A stretch of DNA of 64,000 nucleotides from Epiperipatus broadwayi (taxonomy: Eukaryota; Onychophora; Udeonychophora; Euonychophora; Peripatidae), in assembly GCA_028023455.1 (NCBI GenBank), contig JAQFVV010000012.1, forward strand, positions 6,420,499 to 6,484,498, in the 5' to 3' direction. How positions within the stretch are numbered: the first letter of the stretch is position 1; every line of letters begins with the position of its first letter. The notes under the pieces are model-generated. The model saw only the letters and a program-made list of their open reading frames with translations, made no database searches and was not told where the DNA came from. A program made the position numbers and the translations under genes. Of this stretch, positions 12,042 to 24,670 are shown in pieces.

Positions 12042-15000
12042 CTCTAGACTAATTAATGTCTAATAAAAATGATTAAAAACTTTCTTTCTCTGAATTTTTT
12101 TAAATCTAACATTGGAAATTAAATTCTGATAAAACAGATACAGGATACTTTCAAATCTATTTTTTAAATGTAATTATTCTATCACTGATATATCTAAAAA
12201 TTACAAAAATATTAAAATATCAAGTTAGATCTTGTAGCATTGAATTTTAATTTTTAATATTTTAAATATATAGCATAAAACATGACCAATAATGATGCAC
12301 ATCATAGCATTGTATAAAATCATGATATAAATAATTTAATCTTTTTTAAACCATAAATAAATTATATTAAGTCATGCATTCAATAATCTACTTTTTTAAA
12401 ACATTTATATTATCTATCTGTTCAATTAAACTTTTTTGTTGTTTATTAAAAACAGCTCTATTTTCCCATGAACTCGACAGTTCCTTAATTATAAACACTA
12501 TCCTCTGCTTGCTTTTGAGTTTACATCAAGCAATGATTACAGTTTATTAACTTATATTTACTAAGGCTTTAACCTCAAGAATATGCATGTAAAAATGTGA
12601 TATTAGGGACCTCTATGGGTCTTAACCACAAGCTTATGCCTTGGAAGAAAAGAGGGAAACCCTTCTTTACTTCAACCTACTTTCTATTTAAATAAGTGAA
12701 GCTGAAGCGGTTAGATCTAAGAGCATGAAGCTATTCAATACTTCACTGATTAAGTCCACGTTTCTTATTACACATTAATACTCGTGAAATCTTTCGATTT
12801 GCAATGAGTCAATGGCAAGATCTTATAGTTAGAAATCTATTACGATAATTTAAAGTTGTAACTATTAATTTATTTAAAAGCACATTGATTACATAAGTAA
12901 TATTAACTAAGGCTTTAACCTCAAGAATATGTGTGCAAAATGTGTAAATTTATAATTATAACTTATATTTAGAAAGTAATTAAAACACTTATTATTCTTC
13001 CTTCTACTTTATGTCTATTTCCATTAATGATATTACAATTTCTATCACTCTACTATACTAGTAGCTGGTCACCATGATTTAATGAAATGATTAAGTGTTG
13101 GGCTCAAAAGCTAATGTTCCATGGATCAAATCTCAATTCTTTTTTTCCCACTGTTTAAATGCCATATGACCTTCCAAGCAACAAACCTTTATATTTTTTT
13201 TAATAATAGTTTTACTAAATTTGTGAAATAAGCCATTTTTTATATTATTTCTTCTAGATTTTTTTACATTTATGGTTGAAGATGAATTCTTAAGTAAACA
13301 TTTATTTTTAAAATGAAAATCTAATGTAAAAGAATATCGATTATATGCCTTCTGTCTCTTTCATTGCTTTCTCAATGTCAAGAATTCTTTATGTATACAT
13401 ATTCATACAATACTTTCATATATGCATGCACAAAAAATATAACTAAGAATGTAATTGAATTAATGGTGAAAATTGATTACCAAAATATACAGTCATATTG
13501 TTATATTTACTCCACACAAGTGCTGTTAGCTTATGATTACTTTTCTTTATTGCTTCTCAATATTTTGCAATCTTTTCATTTTCTTTTTTTTTTCCAGTAT
13601 TTTTCATCTTTTCATTTATTTTTGGATCATATTTTTTCTTTTTACCCATGCCTTCCTTTTCATATATTTCTTCCCTCTTTTGTTAGCTAACTGTGTTTCT
13701 TTTCATGAAATATCTCTATATTTCTTATGAGTAAAGTGAATTATTCTTCATACTGTTCAGCAAGTATTTCCTCAGTAATATGCTTCAGTTTTAACCATTC
13801 TTAATTTATTTTCTTTTTTAAAAAATAATATTACTATTCTAGATTTTTTAAAAATTTAAATTTCTTACTTTTTTAATACAATATAATGACACTGAAAACA
13901 AATTCTCATGAATTCTTTCAAGATACTATCCAATGCTTTCTTTTTTGTGTGTAACCTTTATTCCTATAAATACTTTTGTTTTCTACTTTTTTGTGTTATA
14001 CTGTCATATAAATTTAATTTTTTTAAAATCTGTTTTTGTTTTTTTTCACAAATAGTTGTCTTGGTTTCTAACTCTATTGTCTATATAGTGCTCTCCAGGT
14101 GTGAAGGGTCATTGTTACCTCTCTTCTGCAGGCATGAGGAGTTTTCATTAAATACTTAAAATGTTGGATATATAAAGTTATCATACATCCTAATCATATA
14201 AAACCATCTTAATCTATCTAGTTTTTAGAAGATATGATTGTATTAAAGCCCACAGTGGGGCAGCTATTTTATATGTCATGGAATATGTTAGAAAAGAAAG
14301 AAAATAGATGCTGAATATCAGATAATAATGAATTAATACAGCTTCGAGCATTACTTTATATGTAACTGGATAAGTATTGGAGTGATTCTGATAAGATAGA
14401 AGATATATAATTCTGTTTAGCTTTTAATAATACCAGTGATAATGATGATAAAAGTGATTCTTTAAATGCAAGCATCAAATAACGATTGATTTTAATAATT
14501 ATAATAAAATAAAAAAAGATGCATTTGCTATCTAGCTAGATTAACATGAAAAGAATAACAAACATTTATGTATGTAGTATGTGCTTGCACAACCCTATGT
14601 ATTTATGACATTTTTGGTTAGACAATGTTATAAGAGTATCACTTATTTACCCAGGCAATAAAAGAAAATATATCACTCAATTAAGAAAAGGTATCAGCCT
14701 ACATCTCTAAATATTATTTATTTTTTTCCCATAAATCTAGCATTAGTAAAGTAAAAAACTCTGACACTTTAATTTATCAGATAGTTTAATAAGTAATAAT
14801 TAACAGAACCATAAGTGCTAACTAATTAATGCACAGTTATTAATAAAGAGATTAATAACAATTCATAAAAAAAATTATTATTTTATGAGATATAAGCAAT
14901 TATTTGTAATTTTTTATTTATTTAATTAAATAATCTTGGGAAGTTAAGGCAAGATTGATTACAGGATTTTTTAATTAAATATTTTCTAATTGTTTTTTGC

Positions 15001-15330
15001 TGGCATTCTTGTATAAGAACAGAAAGCAAATTGTTTTAAAATTTTCTTTAATCATCATTGCACCTTTACACAGCAGTTTTGAATTTTCAAATTTGCAATA
15101 TCCGGTTTCAGTTCAAAATGGCTTGAAGTCTACACAGTCTGCACATGTGCTTTTTACATCTTCATTTTCATCTTTTTTCTAGTTTCAGAAAATGTAAGTT
15201 TTATTTTTCTGCATAAAAAATGACAATTAATGATAATTTTTATAATCAACTAATTTGAATGTATTTGTCCTTCTCTCAGTTTTTCTATTTTTAATGGAAT
15301 TGTGTTTAGCCTAAAATTTATAACAGAAAA
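12042..15330. other. AT-rich stretch without supported genes
   Basis: Several T-rich frames (13364-14159, plus strand) translate into Phe/Leu/Ile/Tyr-rich peptides. They are chance products of T-rich DNA with no recognisable domain. One short direct repeat is listed separately. No RNA gene seen. Confidence 0.6.
12561..12946 (+). repeat. Pair of ~40 bp direct repeats 346 bp apart
   Basis: CTAAGGCTTTAACCTCAAGA followed by ATATG-GT-AAAATGTG occurs at 12561-12600 and 12907-12946, both preceded by AGTTTATTAA/AGTAATATTAA. The intervening ~300 bp is not similar to other parts of the window. It could be duplicated flanks of an old insertion or two fragments of one repeat. Confidence 0.5.
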
Positions 15331-15339
15331 AAATGTAAG

Positions 15340-16250
15340 ATTTTACTGATTCTGGTGAAGACAGCAACTTTCCCATAAGTGAGCCTTGGAACTTGGATGC
15401 TTCTTGATAGCAGCTAAATTGTCTGCCAATGATTTAGAATTAGTAATGTGTGAATACAAGTGCTGCAGCTCTGCCTACTTTAGGCTCATCTTCCCAATCA
15501 GATCCATATGAGTTGCCAATGAACATTATTGCGTCAAATTTTACTAAGTCTCTTGGACTCAAGCTTTTCACCACTGGAGAGTATTTTAGATTTATTAAAA
15601 TTATTATTTGATAAAAAAAATATATGAAAAAATTATTATTGAAATTAACATATACACTGAACAAAAAAAATCTCGCAATTGGATAAATTTGTCATATCAC
15701 AAATTATCTGCATTTTTTGGCATGATAGTGGGCATTTCTTCTATATGCCCAGTACATGAATTAGATGATATCTGGAGTTCTGGTATGAGAGACAATCATA
15801 TTTTTCAAATATTATAACCTGATTTAGATTTTATTCAATATTGTCTTGTCTACCTTTTAATAATAATAAAAATATGCCAAATGCTAAACATAAAGATTTT
15901 GACAGAGTATATAAACTTAGGCCGATTACAGACTACTGCAATGTAAATTTTAAAGCTGCATATCAAATGCATAGAGAGGTAGTGATGAAGCTATTACTAA
16001 ATTTACTGGTCATAGTAACATGAGACAATATGAGCCTTCAAAACCTACAAAGTGAGGATTCAAATGATGGATGTGTGCAGATAGCAATAATGGATGTGTC
16101 CCATATGAATTTGTATACAGGCAAAGATATAACTTCAGAAGCTGGCCGATGTCTGGGTACTCTAGTTATTTATCACAATGAATGTGTGATAGGTGACACA
16201 TCTCAAACATTACAACACTTCTACAAGAGTGTCAACTAGCATACCAGTTC
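15340..16250 (+). pseudogene. Decayed piggyBac-type transposase (PGBD-like)
   Basis: Several plus-strand frames, broken by stops and frameshifts, add up to a DDE_Tnp_1_7 (piggyBac) pattern. In order they show: RNWINLSYHKLSAFFGM with PVHELDDIWSSG (15680-15785, the region before the first catalytic Asp); then SCLPFNNNKNMPN and DFDRVYKLRPITDYCNVNFK (15841-15950, the conserved 'LR(P)I(I)D' helix); then SDEAITKFTGH (frame shifted, about 15980-16015), which keeps the Asp-Glu-Ala of the first catalytic Asp; then CADSNNGCV. A weak LLQECQLAY may be the segment after the second catalytic Asp, whose Asp is not seen. The C-terminal third and the Cys-rich end are absent. I saw no TTAA-flanked terminal repeats. 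Known family role: cut-and-paste transposition at TTAA. Here inactive. Confidence 0.8.
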
Positions 16251-18470
16251 AGCCAAGTTCTCCCCATGTAGATGCTCATCAATAGCTCTAATCAGTAAGT
16301 TGTATTTGCATTTGGTTGTCATATTACTTTAATTGTTAAGCTATCATGTTGTAGTAATCACTTGAATTTATATTTTAGATAAATTCTTTCTATCATAATG
16401 AAGGGTTTGCCACAAGCTAGCAAGTAGGATAAATAATAATACTACATTGCACTGACTCTAAACCACTAACTTATGTAGCTCAAGTTTAACTCTATAATGA
16501 ATTTAGCATTTCATTCACTTTTTATTTTGTTTTATTATTTTATTTTGTATATAGTGACTATTTTAGTAGTAATTTTTAATAAATTATAAACTTTATTGAA
16601 GTTCTTTATTATAATAGTTAAATTATACTAATTATTGATCAATATTAACTACTTGTTACTAGGGATGACATATTTATTGCAAACCCCTGTATGGAAAAAC
16701 ACTTTGAAGAGCTAATAGGATGTTCAAGTGATTGATTATTTAGTTAAATGTTATTATATATCAATTTATTAGAAATTTAATGATGAATGCAAATAATTTA
16801 TTAACAAAAGTATAGCTTTCAAATTAATGCATGAAAATTTAGAATTTATGAAATAATATGAAAATAATTTTTAGAAATATTAAAATTTTGTTCTTTTTTT
16901 ATTACTTTGAATATCAATGGCTATATTTTTTCAGCTTCATTACATTCATTGGTGTTTTATGTTTCAAACAGTATGTATTATGTCATTTGTGAATAATACA
17001 AACTTAAGTTATTATAAAATTTGTGGCTTAAGATAATTTTAATGGTTAACATAATTTTATAAATATTCAATATGGATGCTTCAACAATGAAATGATTAAA
17101 ATGATTTCTTATTTATATATCTGCATGCATTTATTTCATTATATATATATACAAAATGTAAGTTCAAAAAGATTTTTAAATGTCAATTAGTTAAATTTCC
17201 TTTTTTTTTTCAAAAGAAATTATTGAATTTGTTTATACATAGTTTCATGCAAATGTTCTGCATATAATGATTTGCATCAAGAAAATATTAAAATTATAAC
17301 ACAATTACAGAAAGTTTATTTTTTATTGTTTAAAGATTTGAATAGCAGATTCAAATAAACATGAAGTTATAATTATTATTAGTGGAAATTTACTTGCATG
17401 AATTAAAAAAATATTTCAGCAAAGTCTATGCATTGGTTGAACACCAATGTTGGAAAATTTTCTAGTGCTCAGATATCTAATTTCTTTAGCTAGTTTTAAC
17501 ATGAATTGGATAATTTTTTAGCACAAGTAATTGTTTTAATTTCTGAACTTTCAAGGTCTCTTTCTAATGAAGGCAGATCAATCCTTGACAGAAACATAAT
17601 GATGATGGATAGCTATCCTGACCGAAATGCATGGACAGCAAGCATAAGTCTCTTTGTTTTTCTAGTACTGCAAGGTTTTAATTATACAACTCATTTAGAG
17701 AATAGGATAGCTTAAGTTACCCCTAACACCTTAACTTTAGCTTTATGTACACTATGAACTGATCACCGATGTCACTGAAATAATGCTCTAATAAATTTTG
17801 AAATTTCTCTGTAACTCTTGTTATAAATTCTTGTAAAAAAAATACATTTGCTTTTCTTTAAATATTTTTCCATAGTTATTTTTTTGTTTCAAATTCTTTA
17901 ATTTGTTTATTTTTATATTCCTTGTTTTACAAATATAAAACTGTTTATATCTTTTTTTTTAATTAAAGGGTTTATCAAAAAATATATACTTGAAAGAATA
18001 TTTAAAAAGATATTTTTTAATTAAAATTATTTACATATTTTATTTAAAAAAACATAAAAAAAGTAAATATAATTTTATTTATTGCTCCTTTGATCTTTCC
18101 AAAAAAAATTTTAATTACTTTTTAAAACTATTTGCGCACATGATCATATGACAAAACAAAGCAACATATATATGAATGTATAATTTGAATTTATCACTGG
18201 ATTTTCATTTGACTATTATTAGCTGTACTAATGTTTTCATTGAACCTTCCAGCCATCTTTGGATAGATAAAATCATTTAGGGACCTTGCAAAGGTGCTCT
18301 GAATGGCTGAATGGCCCTAGAAGAATCCATCAGAAACATTGTTTTAATGCTATTATTAACAATAGGTAAAAGTATTTACTGGACAATTCCAAATTATATG
18401 CTCACAATTTTTATCTGCGAAATTATTGTAACATGTATTTAGGGGGAGATTTCTTTCTACATTTTCATTA
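16251..18470. other. AT-rich stretch without supported genes
   Basis: One 69-codon plus-strand frame (17506-17715, beginning MDNFLAQVIVLISELSRSLS) is less biased in composition than its surroundings. I do not recognise it and cannot tell whether it is relic coding DNA. No other feature. Confidence 0.5.
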
Positions 18471-18645
18471 AAAGGGTTTTGAACACAGACTTTCAAGCTA
18501 CTTCAGCTATCCACTCTATCTTAAATAATCGATACACATGACCACATATATGTGAAAAAGATAAATGATTTCACACAGAACCAGCACTCATCAGTTGACC
18601 AGATCATTTTCCACACACATATATATAATCAGTGCTCAGTTTATA
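18471..18645 (-). repeat. Family B dispersed repeat, minus strand
   Basis: The plus strand shows AAAGGGTTTTGAACACAGAC, TTTCAAGCTACTTCAGCTAT, CGATACACATGA, AGAACCAGCACTCATCAG, TTGACCAGATCATTTTCC and CACACATATATATA. These are the reverse complement of the unit at 51720-52050. On the minus strand the end looks tRNA-like: TAGCTGAAGTAGC (A-box-like), then GTTCAAAACCC (B-box-like) only ~25 bp further. Confidence 0.7.
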
Positions 18646-18970
18646 GATAAAAGAAAATTTCAATTTTTTGATGGGAAACTGTGTATTTGGTTGAAAGTCA
18701 TTTCAACTAAATACTGATCAATTTTTAATATTCATAGATTACTCATGTAATTATTAAGAAATAACACTTTCTTATTGTTAGGGGGAAATCTATTGCATTA
18801 AACTATTTATTCACATATTGGTAAAACATGATGCAAATTTTAATGATATATGTATTCTTGTTAAATTTTATAATCTAGGATGTTGTTATAAGAGGCCATA
18901 GAAATTTACATGAATGTATATTAAGTGAAACACACAGGCTTATTATATACCTGTGTCTATATATGTAATA
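18646..18970. other. AT-rich stretch without genes
   Basis: Nothing recognisable between two family B copies. Confidence 0.6.
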
Positions 18971-19294
18971 TATAGGGTATATGAGCACAGACTTTCACAC
19001 GACCCACCACTCTCCACACTATCTCATAATACTGATACACTTAAACACGTATATGCTCCACACGCCTATCCATTAAAGTATAAGGTTTGGCTATCTTAAT
19101 ATATATCTGAGCACTTATAGCATATATGTGTAGAGATGGTAATCTGGACCAACTGATGAGTGCTGGTTTAGCATGAAATACGTATATTGGTGATTATTGA
19201 TCTTTTCAACATATATGTGTTCAAGTGTATCAGTGTTACGAGATAGTGTGGAGAGTGATGGGTCGTGTGAAAGTCTATGCTCATATACCCTATA
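18971..19294. repeat. Family B pair in head-to-head inverted arrangement
   Basis: A short minus-strand 3' fragment (18971-19060, TATAGGGTATATGAGCACAG onward) is followed by a 5'-truncated plus-strand copy (about 19068-19294). The copy ends GTGTGAAAGTCTATGCTCAT, ATACCCTATA. The outer ~85 bp of each side are almost perfect inverted repeats. The 120-codon minus-strand frame across this stretch is a shadow of the repeat. The arrangement matches the head-to-head layout seen in both Penelope loci. Confidence 0.75.
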
Positions 19295-21663
19295 TATGAA
19301 TGTATATTGTGAAATTAATAAGTTAAATATCTTAAAAAAATTATTTGGAAAATAAATACGAAATGTGGATGAAAAAGAATCAAATATTTTTAAAAAACAA
19401 ATATATTCTTTTAATTTAATGAAGCTATGACAAAAGCATATTGCAATCACATTAAATTGTCTTTCAAGCAAATACATAAAATTTCCGATAAAGAATTATA
19501 AGCAATAATATATACATGTGTGGCTGTGGGTGAATACATATATATACATATTTGAAATAGAAAAAAAATTCTAATGGAAATAATGCGATTTACTTCATAA
19601 TGATTATTGTCATAAAAATATTTTTTTGAAAATTAATAAACATTATTGAATTCTACAGGAATAATTGCACAAAATTATATTAAAAATGATTTAAGTTGAA
19701 TGATGTCAAATAAAAAACAAATTTGAACCATTACATTAAAGTAAACCCAATAATTATTTGCTTCACTGAATATCTATCTAACTGTTTAGGAACTAAACAA
19801 AATTAAACAAAAAAGTTTTTTTTTTTTCTTATAATTTGCTTTAAATAATAAACAGATTGCATAAACTATATTTATAAAGATTGTCAAACAATTTTCAATG
19901 ATAAAACTTTATAATAAGTTATAAAAAATAATCGAAATTAGAAGACTTTAAAGAAGAAAAATGGAATTTGATTTTTAAATTGTCGTACTTAAAATATGGG
20001 GTTGCTATAAAAATCTAAATTACTTCAAATATGCAATAATAAAAATTTACATAGGTTAGAAAAGTTATAAAATTCTACAGCTTCCAAAATGACTGCATGT
20101 TTTATCTGATGGACAAATATAGTTGATAAAATTATCTTTTCAGCAGTATCCATCAATATTGCTAGCATCTGCATTGATTTTATCCTCAAATGAATAGAAA
20201 GATGGGTAAATACTTTTAAATAATTAGCAATACCATGAAGTTGTTGATTATAAGGTTTGATTAGTAATAAACTGAAAAAATTCGAAGCTGTTTTTGTATG
20301 TTATATATGATAAAGAATTGTATATTCAAATATATTTGATTCTCTTTATAAAAATGTATTATCATGCCATGTTGTTGAAAAATAAAATTAATCTTGCCAT
20401 CCACAATAAATCTTAGTCAGGAAATATGTTAACATACAATTAATTCTACAAACAATATAAAATATACCCAAAACACCAATTTCTATTAATTACATACAGG
20501 TATGTGTTTAGCATATAGATAAAATATGAAACACAATTGACTATTTTTTCTGGAAACCAAATCAGGAATGTTAATTTTTATCAATTTTCCAAAATATTAT
20601 TTATTAGTTGTTTCATTAACTTCCTTCTCTATATTTTATCTATCTTTAAATTCCAAACATTAAAAGTCATTCTTACTCAATTTTCTATCTTCCTTATTGT
20701 ATTTTCAAATTTCACATTTCAATATCATCAAATTTGCAATTATTGTAAAACCAATTTTAATAACCTAATAAAACTATTTATAGTCTAATAAAGTTTATAT
20801 AAAATAATTTGCAAATTTAAAAAATTATATTAAACAGATGTGACAATATTATTACTGCTATTATTTAATAATAGTTATATTTTAAACGTTTTGTGCTCAG
20901 ATTTTTCCTGTATGAGATTATATTATTATATTATTTATTTGTTTACTGAATAATAGATAAATAAAAATTATTTTTGTTATTGTTATTAGATAATATCAAG
21001 CCAACATTAAATACTTTCTCCTAAGCAGTTTCAAATATTTTGTTATTGTCAAAATGTGTCTATAATCAATTACTATCAATATCAGCTTATACTACTGCTA
21101 TGCAATATAAACATGAATAAATTATTAATAGCCAATCATAAATGAATATCTTCATTATATTCTCAGAAGAGAAAACAAAGAAATGACAAAGATAGACAAA
21201 AAGCTATTAACAACCTATTGGTTTATGATAACTATGCAAATTAATACACAATTCAAAAATAGATTTGCATATATCATATGCTGACTACCTAATAAAGTTT
21301 ATCAGATATAAAAGATTAAATTCGTTATCACAAACTTCTTTTAAAGAAAAAACGTCTTGTAATGAGACAATGTCATTATGTAGAAAAATGAGAGAATTGT
21401 ATTTGTTGTTTAAACTTCTTTCTGATCATTGTAAGAGACCGACTTTTCTTCTTTAATCTTTTTTCCAATCAAAATTTTTGGAATAGTCTATTATTTTATT
21501 TTCTAATAATGCTGCTTAATTTGTTGGTTTGTTTTGCAGTTAAAATCTTGAAAAAGTCCTTTCGCTTCTTTAATTATTTATGCTTTTTAAAATATACATT
21601 TCTTTCAATATGTTCATTTTATCAAGCAGAACATCATGACAAAGATATTTTATCTTATTCAGA
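19295..21663. other. AT-rich stretch without supported genes
   Basis: Only short chance frames, for example at 20537 and 21265. No domain is recognisable, and no repeat shared with other parts of the window was noticed. Confidence 0.55.
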
Positions 21664-21674
21664 ATGCTGTCTTT

Positions 21675-21763
21675 ATATATATGTCAAAGCGTTGAGGGAA
21701 GCAAACCTGGGCCCACTGCTTGGAAGGCAGCTATGCTAACCGCTAGGCCACCAACACTTGTCT
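21675..21763 (-). mobile_element. tRNA-Gly(UCC)-derived SINE / tRNA retropseudogene
   Basis: The minus strand reads AGTGTTGGTGGCCTAGCGGT, TAGCATAGCTGCCTTCCAAG, CAGTGGGCCCAGGTTTGCTT, CCCTCAACGCT. The first and last seven bases pair as an acceptor stem. The D-arm and anticodon arm (anticodon TCC) match the usual animal tRNA-Gly(UCC) layout closely. The T-stem is decayed, so it is not a functional tRNA gene. The 11 bp repeat ATGCTGTCTTT flanks it on both sides (21664-21674, 21764-21774), showing insertion by retroposition. It shows the likely tRNA source of the other SINEs here. Confidence 0.85.
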
Positions 21764-22039
21764 ATGCTGTCTTTCTTAATACTTCAAATCTTCTGAAATA
21801 CACTATCAAATTTAAAATAGAATTTACAAATCTCTTTAAAATAAATATAAGTTTTCAAGATAAATCCACTAGTAAAATAATCTCTCAAATAGAACAAAAA
21901 TCATAAATTTATAATTCAAAATAATGTATGCAGAAAAAAATGAGATATAAAAACACTTTAATGGAGAATAAAAAAATATTAAAAAGTACCAAAAAAACTA
22001 TGTATAAACATAAATGTCAAAGAGATAAAACAACCTCTT

Positions 22040-23500
22040 AGGATTGGAATGAAATAATAAGGGGAAATGGAATAATTACTAGAAGGAGGGTTGACAATGT
22101 AGAAAAATTCTCTAAAAAGTTATACAATATGAATAAACAAGAAAACAAAATAATCACTACTATATCTTTTGATGTATCATAGTTTAATAAAAAAGTGAAT
22201 TGTATAATTAAATCTATGAATAATAAAAAGCACCGGAAATTATGGAATCACTATAGGGATTTTAAAAAATATAATAAAAGAAAAACAATATTAGGCAAGT
22301 TATGTATAAAATGTCTGAATGATAAAAGTACATCAAACAATTAGGAAAATACAATAATAATAATACTTAAAAAAGATAAAATAAAGACATTTTAAATTAC
22401 AGATCCAACATTGATACTAAAGTCAAAGAATATTAGCCTCAAGTCAAACAAATCTGGATTTAAAAATGATTATAAAAACATTGATCAATTTCAAAAGTTA
22501 ATATTATGCATGGATTTGTAAATTCTAAAAATATAGTTTTGATTCATTTGTGTTTTTACCTTGACTAATGTTTTGGAACATTGTAATATAAACTTATGAT
22601 ATTGTCAAATTCTGAACAATATCTATCAAATAGCAACACTAGAGATTAGATTATATAATGTTACTTAATAAAAATTAACATTGATATGAGTTAAGGCATG
22701 AAAGGATCATCTGACCATTTTTTACTACAATTTTATGAACCATACTTTGTGATTTCATTAAAATGTAAAGAAATAAATTAATTGGAGACTACTTATAATT
22801 AAATTTTGTAGAACATATAGCTGATTATTAATCAGTGATTTAGATATTCAGAAAAAGTTACAAAAGCTATAAATTGAAAGCAAAAAAGTAGCTTAAAGAT
22901 AAATGCTAAAAAGATTAAAATTATATTCAATGGTATTTGAAAAAGTTACAAAGATCAATACTAATGGCTTATAAAAGTTACTTACTGCTAATATCATAGT
23001 TCAAATTATTAATACAGATAAAAAACGTAATGGAAGAAAATAATTATAGAATTAAATTAGGATAAAATATCTTTGGTAAAATAATTTACACTTGAAGTAA
23101 GAATTCTTTCTAATGTTTATTTATAGGTGAATTGGACACTTAATAGAAAAACAATATAGATAGTGCAGATATCATCATAAAGTACTGTAAGATACATATT
23201 GTACCTTAAGATAGGATTGAAAGTAAAATACATGTTTAAAAAAAGACAAGTATCATGGACATCAGTGAAAAAATTAAGAAGATAAAATGTGTTTAGTTTT
23301 GGATATGTTCCTAGAAAAGGACATAAAATGTGGACAACTGAAAGATTTAAACAGAATACAAAAGATTATAAAATACCTAAAAAAGAACCACTTATAAATG
23401 AATTGATAAAATAAATAATATTTTGGAAGAAATGTAGAGAAAAGAAATTGTGAAGAAAAACAGGATTAAACAGATCTTTTCCTTATTGAAGATCATTTTA
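22040..23500 (+). pseudogene. Very old RTE-type LINE reverse transcriptase relic
   Basis: The plus strand has no long frame, but read across stops it retains the order of motifs of the better copy at 49.2 kb. These are IITRRRVDNVEKFSKKLY (copy: IITKKRDDIIKLVENFY), LGKLCIKCLNDK (LAKLYTKCLNDK), SGFKNDYKNIDQFQKL (SGFSTVDHIQVL), NIYQIATLEIRLYN (NIYKNATATIRLHN), QIINTDKKRN (QIINTDGNIM), NNLHLK (NNLTLK) and EKIKKIK (EKIKRLK) in a further frame. It covers nearly the same span from the RT N-terminus to the C-terminal domain. The catalytic FADD region cannot be read. Many stops and frameshifts indicate an ancient insertion of the same RTE lineage. Confidence 0.75.
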
Positions 23501-24670
23501 ATAATTTCACTCCATTAATCAAAATATTATTGCTATTGTAATGTTAATATCAATTTTAATCATGTTTTTTATTCTATAATGTACTATGCATTTATTTTAC
23601 CAATAATGGTTTCAATTGCACCAGCAATCTTCTATAATAATAATTTTAATAATTTATTTCTCTTGGATGATTAATTATAATTATAATGCATTCATTTTAT
23701 TAGATCCTTATTAATAATTAGATTGCTATTGTCTTAGATCATGTGACATAATAGATCCACTAGTAATATCCATTTTGAGTGACAATCTTATTTTGTGTTT
23801 CAATTGGTAATCCAATCAGGAAAGATTATTTATAAAATACATTGCACTAATTCATTAATGAAGTTCATTTATCACATCTTGTAAGATAATGTATTAATTA
23901 CTGTTTGCTTAGCGTATGGGGGGACTTATTTAGTTATTGTACACTTAGATTATAAGAGGACTTACCTTCGTTATATATTTATTTGATGCATTAGCATTTA
24001 TGTACTGATTTAGACTTGTGTTTAGACCTATACTTTATGGTTACTTGATCACCCTTTGGAAGGTTACTTTTTCAGATTTTGGCATCACAACTCAGGCATG
24101 ATTAACTTAGGGCTAAGATCTCATTTATGAATTTTAACATTACAAATAAAGCTCTTTAGTTGATGAAGTCTTCAACTTAATTTTAAAAAATGGTTTCCAA
24201 ATTTTAAAAGCATACTGGTATTAAGATTGCATTGTTTAAATGTGAAGTAGATCATGTGATTGGTACTCTAAAAATAATAAAAATATTAAATATTTTTTCT
24301 CTTTCAATGTTATGCTTAATTTCAAAACATTTTCTTCGATTTTATGGTGACAATGGCAATTGTAATATTCTAAGAGTATAATATGTTTTTTTTTTTTTTG
24401 TAATTAACTAAAAAAAAACAATGTCACTAGGAGTCCATAAACGATTTTGATGGTAAATAATATAAAAAAGTTATAGTTGTAAAAGCTGTGTTTTTTTTTC
24501 TTTTAAATTATCTTGGTGTAGATGTGAAACATTTTATTGGGTCAGGGTTATTGTATATAGTAGTAATTTAGAGATTGGTTTGCTCAGATAGATTATAAAT
24601 TATAAATAATATTATAAAATTTTGGTAGTGAATGTTTGTGAGTATAATTTTATCATAATTATGTGGGAAA
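23501..24670. other. AT-rich leader upstream of gag relic; possible LTR remnant
   Basis: No coding region. 23880-24120 is less AT-rich and contains GCGTATGGGGGGACTTATTT and, near 24078, TTTTGGCATCACAACTCAGG. The latter looks like the start of a primer-binding region of a Gypsy-like element. No matching second LTR was found in the window, so an LTR is only a possibility. Confidence 0.35.

Noticed and set aside
13364-14159. Four overlapping plus-strand frames of 65-108 codons
   Set aside because: They are Phe/Leu/Ile/Tyr/Ser-rich translations of T-rich DNA in several frames at once, without any domain or repeat match.
15440-15664. Minus-strand 74-codon frame
   Set aside because: It is antisense to the piggyBac relic, which has motif support on the plus strand.
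19115-19477. Minus-strand 120-codon frame
   Set aside because: It runs through family B repeat sequence and adjacent AT-rich DNA; other family B copies are not open in this frame.
21675-21763. A functional tRNA-Gly gene
   Set aside because: The T-stem is decayed and the unit is flanked by an 11 bp target-site duplication with the SINE-type tail, so it is a retroposed copy.
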